NCBI GenBank assembly: GCA_022571175.1
Contig: JACZYI010000052.1
Span: 1-10,279, forward strand
Source: Pseudomonadota bacterium
Lineage (GTDB): Bacteria > Pseudomonadota > Alphaproteobacteria > Sphingomonadales > SMXR01
Direction of reading: 5' to 3'
Length of the DNA stretch: 10,279 bases
Shown: one piece after another, positions 7,571 through 10,279 of the stretch
Numbering within the stretch: position 1 is the stretch's first letter
Layout of the letters: each line of letters begins with the position of its first letter
Position numbers and translations under genes: made by a program
The notes under the pieces: model-generated
Seen by the model: the letters and a program-made list of their open reading frames with translations, nothing else
Databases searched by the model: none
What the model was told of the DNA's origin: nothing

Positions 7571-8269
7571 CTATTCTGCTACCCCCGCCAGGTCAGCAAT
7601 TTTATTCCTTAGCATGGTGATCAGCCCGTCGAAACCTTGATCGCGGAGAATTGGCGTAAATTCAGAACGCCTCAGAGCCACTTCCGAGAGTGTACCATCC
7701 AGAAAAACATCAATAATCCACCAGCGTCCGCCGCGTTCCCTCATCAGATAGTCAATCCTGATCGCTTCGCCATCGGTTTTGATCAATTCGGTTCTGACAA
7801 AAACCCTGCCGCCACGCACGTCTCGAGTGCCTGTGGTAATAAAACGCTGCCCCGAATAGCCGTCAAAACGGGAGGCATAATTCGCCAGCGTAAAAGCGCG
7901 AAATGTTTCGGCCAATTTCTCTTTTTGATCCTCTGAAAAACCGGACCATTGGGAGCCCGAGGCTGCCCTTGACATAAAACGGCTGTCATAGAGCTTTTCC
8001 ACATAATCTTTCAACCGATCTTGCCGTCCTGCAAATGCCAAATCATCGGCCGCTTTCATAACGGATAAAAGTTCAGCATGAAAATCTTCAATCGCGTCAA
8101 CGGGCGTTGACGTCAGCGCGATGATAGGGTCCACTAGGATCATAAAATTAACAAGCGTGGCTATAACCAAAGTTCCAAATATTGCCTTAATACGACCAAA
8201 ATGAAACTGCAGCTTTTCAGCCTTTCGCCCACAGCGGGCTAAATTTTTGAGGATAGTGCGATCAGTCAT
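7571..8269 (-). CDS. hpnM: MlaC/Ttg2-family periplasmic lipid-binding protein, HpnM type
   Basis: This 232-residue protein belongs to the MlaC/toluene-tolerance (Ttg2D) family, whose members carry lipids across the periplasm. The family core is easy to see: a helical N-terminal half with SEDQKEKLAETFRAFTLANYASRFDGYSGQ split by the usual LxxTYAxR-like motif (about 112-141), then strands RGGRVFVRTELI (152-163), IRIDYLMR (170-177) and RWWIIDVFLDG (182-192), and the C-terminal RRSEFTPILRDQGFDGLI. Adjacency to an HpnN-type transporter points to the HpnM subgroup of hopanoid gene clusters. A hydrophobic span (about 29-51) follows an unusually long basic N-terminus of 28 residues, so it is either a signal peptide with a long n-region or a membrane anchor, or the start is misplaced. 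ATG 8269 has CAGGA about 10 bases upstream, inside the hpnN coding sequence. Confidence 0.87.
   Translation of the reverse strand: MTDRTILKNLARCGRKAEKLQFHFGRIKAIFGTLVIATLVNFMILVDPIIALTSTPVDAIEDFHAELLSVMKAADDLAFAGRQDRLKDYVEKLYDSRFMSRAASGSQWSGFSEDQKEKLAETFRAFTLANYASRFDGYSGQRFITTGTRDVRGGRVFVRTELIKTDGEAIRIDYLMRERGGRWWIIDVFLDGTLSEVALRRSEFTPILRDQGFDGLITMLRNKIADLAGVAE
8249..8253 (+). promoter_or_regulatory. Distant Shine-Dalgarno-like GAGGA before hpnN
   Basis: GAGGA is the only clear ribosome-binding-like sequence before the hpnN ATG at 8270, but it sits 16 bases upstream, further than the usual 5-10. It lies within the first codons of hpnM on the opposite strand. Either hpnN is initiated weakly, or a rarer upstream codon is used; no ATG, GTG or TTG is in frame between the site and 8270. 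Confidence 0.35.
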
Positions 8270-8272
8270 ATG
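8267..8272. promoter_or_regulatory. Shared CATATG palindrome: back-to-back divergent start codons
   Basis: The complement of CAT (8267-8269) is the hpnM ATG and the following ATG (8270-8272) starts hpnN, so the two divergent genes have no intergenic base. Promoters and leaders of each gene must therefore lie within the coding sequence of the other, or come from further away. Confidence 0.8.
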
Positions 8273-10279
8273 GCTTCATTCCTGAATAAATGGCTGGATT
8301 TGTCAATTCGTCATGCCGGGTTCGTGGTTTTTGCTGCGTTTGTCATAACCCTGTTGCTTGGTATTTACACGGTCCGAAATTTCTCTATCAATACTGATAC
8401 CGAACAAATGATCGACCCTGATCTGGCCTTCCGTCAGACTTATAGTGCCTTCAATGCTGCTTTTCCTCAACTTCAGAGCAGTTTTCTCATCGTCATTGAC
8501 GGACCTACTGTCGAGGAAACCATTGCCGCAACTGCAGCCTTTCTTGAGGCTATCACCACCAGGTCCGATCTTTTCAAAAATCCTTATGCGCCCGGTTTTG
8601 GTGACTTTTATGATCAGAATGGACTTTTATATTTGAATCTGGGCGAACTTGTGGCCTTGTCCAACCGATTGGCTGACGCCCAGCCGGTACTGACTGCCCT
8701 CTCGGAAGACCCAAGTCTCCGGGGACTGTTTGATATTCTCTCTGCCGCTGCCGAGGAAAGTACCAGCAGAGATATTCCCGCAGCGCAACTGGTGGATATT
8801 TTTGAGCGCATTTCCCAAGTGGCGGAAGACCTGGACCATTACCCGGATGCAAAATTGTCCTGGGCAGCCCTGTTTAACCCGGAGCAGGAAAAAGACAGCG
8901 CCTTGCGTCGACTTATCATGGTGCAGCCGGTCCCTGATTTCAGCCGGCTTCAGCCAGCACGTCCGGCACTGGACTTGGCAAGAAAATGGTCGGCTGGACT
9001 TGAAAATGATTTTCCCGGAACCCGAATAAGAATCACTGGCAAAATGGCTCTTGGTGCCGACGAGATGAAATCCGTATCAGAAGGTGCAGCACTCGCTGGC
9101 ACCCTTTCACTCATATTGGTGGCGATGGTGCTCGGGTTTGGAATCAGGTCCATCCGTCTGGTGGTTGCTTCTCTGGTGACCTTGACCACGGGACTTGTCT
9201 GGACCGCTGCATTTGCCATATTTGCCATTGGCTATTTCAACATTATATCGATCGCCTTCGCGGTTTTATTTATCGGTCTCGGGATCGATTTTGCCATACA
9301 TTTTGTCCTCCGCTACCGGGAAGAATTGGCCGCAGGCAAATCAACCAAACAAGCCCTCAGGGATACCGGCGTGAAGGTGGGAGGCCCGCTTGCCATTTGT
9401 GCGCCCACAACTGCTTTAGCCTTCTTCGCCTTTGCACCCACTTCATATGTGGGACTGGCACAATTGGGCATAATTTCAGGTACCGGCATGTTCATATCGC
9501 TTTTTACCTCGCTGACCCTGTTGCCAGCCATTCTGATGCTCATGCCGCTTAAATCGGTAAAACCGGATGAAATCGCGACCGGGCAAGCTGAAAGGGGCCT
9601 GTTTGCTCGCCACGGTCGATGGATGACCCTGTCGGGTCTGGCAGCCGGTGTATTTGCGCTGTTGCTGGTACCTCAGGTGACGTTTGATTTTGACCCTATC
9701 AAATTGAAGGATCCAACCACTGAATCGGTCAAGGCCTTTCTGGATGTTCTTCAGGAGGCAGAGAAATCCCCCTATGCCGCGCAAGTGATTGTCAGTAATG
9801 AGGCTGAGGCAAGGAAGATGGAACATGGTCTGGAAGCACTTGCGCAGGTGGATCAGGTGGTTTGGCTGCAAAGTTTTATTCCAAAAAACCAAACCGACAA
9901 GCTGGATATCATTGATACCACCGCCCTTTTTCTGACACCGGTGTTATTGGACTTGCCTCCCCTGGCACCGCCTTCGGTGGAAGAAAAAACACAAGCAATC
10001 AGCAGGCTTGTCTCGGCCCTGGATAGCCTCACGGTTCAGACCACAGACCCTCGCCTTCTGGAATCGGGACGGCGGCTTTCTGCCCTGCTCAAGATTTTTT
10101 CAGGGACTCCGGAAAATATGGCTAAACTTGATCACGCTCTGCTTACTCTCTTTCCCGATGCTCTGGAAAAATTAAAAGCAGCGCTTTTTCCATCGCTGGT
10201 GGATGTGGATGCCCTACCCCGGTCTCTTCGCTCACGATATGAAACACCCTCAGGCGCTCTCAGGATGGAGATTTTCACG
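8270..10279 (+). CDS. hpnN: Hopanoid transporter HpnN, RND/MMPL family (3' end outside window)
   Basis: An open frame of 670 codons from ATG 8270 reaches the right edge without a stop. Family members have roughly 850-900 residues, so about three quarters is present. Layout: TM1 at about 16-36; a large periplasmic domain to about 272; an MMPL/sterol-sensing-like membrane bundle at about 273-425, including GLGIDFAIHFVLRYRE at 337-351; then TM7 at about 452-468 and the start of the second periplasmic domain (DFDPIKLKDPTTESVKAF at about 473-490). Asp340 in GIDFAIHF is the membrane acidic residue expected to relay protons in RND transporters, including HpnN. In Burkholderia and Rhodopseudomonas, HpnN carries hopanoids from the inner to the outer membrane. 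The adjacent divergent HpnM fits as the periplasmic partner. A different polycyclic or branched lipid remains possible. Confidence 0.9.
   Translation, partial: MASFLNKWLDLSIRHAGFVVFAAFVITLLLGIYTVRNFSINTDTEQMIDPDLAFRQTYSAFNAAFPQLQSSFLIVIDGPTVEETIAATAAFLEAITTRSDLFKNPYAPGFGDFYDQNGLLYLNLGELVALSNRLADAQPVLTALSEDPSLRGLFDILSAAAEESTSRDIPAAQLVDIFERISQVAEDLDHYPDAKLSWAALFNPEQEKDSALRRLIMVQPVPDFSRLQPARPALDLARKWSAGLENDFPGTRIRITGKMALGADEMKSVSEGAALAGTLSLILVAMVLGFGIRSIRLVVASLVTLTTGLVWTAAFAIFAIGYFNIISIAFAVLFIGLGIDFAIHFVLRYREELAAGKSTKQALRDTGVKVGGPLAICAPTTALAFFAFAPTSYVGLAQLGIISGTGMFISLFTSLTLLPAILMLMPLKSVKPDEIATGQAERGLFARHGRWMTLSGLAAGVFALLLVPQVTFDFDPIKLKDPTTESVKAFLDVLQEAEKSPYAAQVIVSNEAEARKMEHGLEALAQVDQVVWLQSFIPKNQTDKLDIIDTTALFLTPVLLDLPPLAPPSVEEKTQAISRLVSALDSLTVQTTDPRLLESGRRLSALLKIFSGTPENMAKLDHALLTLFPDALEKLKAALFPSLVDVDALPRSLRSRYETPSGALRMEIFT
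8362..8391 (-). promoter_or_regulatory. Candidate promoter for the hpnM-led minus-strand block
   Basis: Within hpnN codons, the minus strand reads TTGATA (8391-8386), an 18-base spacer, then TAAATA (8367-8362): 5 of 6 and 3 of 6 matches to the sigma-70 consensus. A perfect TTGACA also occurs at 8306-8301, but the hexamer at the right distance (AGGAAT, 8283-8278) is a poor -10 and would place transcription start at the hpnM ATG. Both are weak candidates; a promoter is expected in this area because no intergenic DNA is available. Confidence 0.2.

Noticed and set aside
7514..7573. Stop-codon readthrough: the hpnM TAG is in frame with the sulfotransferase GTG, 18 sense codons apart
   Set aside because: The sulfotransferase has its own strong AAGGAG site and a family-like N-terminus, and the intervening codons resemble no protein segment, so a fusion is unlikely.
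7637..7936. A 99-codon plus-strand open frame inside hpnM
   Set aside because: It is antisense to the most conserved part of the MlaC-like domain, with no ribosome-binding site or family resemblance.
8301..8306. Perfect minus-strand TTGACA upstream of hpnM as a firm promoter call
   Set aside because: No acceptable -10 hexamer lies 16-18 bases downstream; the spot falls on the AGGAAT of the ribosome-binding region.
9476..9892. A 138-codon minus-strand open frame within hpnN
   Set aside because: It is antisense to the second half of the HpnN membrane bundle and its periplasmic continuation; the plus-strand reading is conserved and uninterrupted.

Overview
The window reads as a compact chromosomal segment of a Gram-negative bacterium, most likely an alphaproteobacterium. 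The evidence is a hopanoid-associated lipid-transport pair (HpnM and HpnN types), an HpnA-type epimerase, a full-length set of arginine succinyltransferase pathway genes, and roughly balanced base composition with very short intergenic spaces. The taxonomic placement is inference. I see no rRNA, tRNA, CRISPR array, insertion sequence or phage gene, and no non-coding stretch longer than about 60 bases.

Layout. At the left edge, the last 87 codons of an FtsX/MacB-type ABC permease run rightward and stop at 265. The stop codon of astB, on the opposite strand, begins at the very next base. From there to 8269 everything is on the minus strand. In transcription order (right to left) the genes are: an HpnM/MlaC-like periplasmic lipid-binding protein (8269-7571), a PAPS-dependent-type sulfotransferase (7516-6410), a membrane-anchored paraoxonase-like beta-propeller (6404-5232), an HpnA-like NAD-dependent epimerase (5193-4156), then astA (4103-3078), astD (3081-1609) and astB (1612-266). 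Gaps are 54, 5, 38 and 52 bases, then two 4-base overlaps. None of the gaps contains a convincing terminator, so a seven-gene transcription unit is possible. At 8270 an HpnN-type RND/MMPL lipid transporter begins on the plus strand. It stays open for 670 codons to the right edge. Its start codon abuts the hpnM start codon inside one CATATG palindrome.

How the genes may work together. AstA, AstB and AstD catalyse steps 1, 2 and 4 of arginine catabolism to glutamate and succinate. The transaminase (AstC) and desuccinylase (AstE) are not here. The upstream half looks like a different job. HpnN-type transporters move hopanoids towards the outer membrane and HpnM resembles the periplasmic lipid carrier MlaC. 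Next to them sit a sulfotransferase, a paraoxonase-like hydrolase and an HpnA-type sugar-nucleotide or lipid-linked epimerase/reductase. My hypothesis is an envelope-lipid tailoring and export module, possibly handling a sulfated polycyclic lipid. Nothing in the sequence identifies the substrate.

Most notable points: zero-length intergenic junctions at both ends of the minus-strand block; the unusual sulfotransferase/paraoxonase/epimerase set beside hopanoid transport genes; and a paraoxonase homologue that keeps the calcium ligands, the first catalytic histidine and the terminal cysteine pair but has arginine where the second histidine of the dyad should be.
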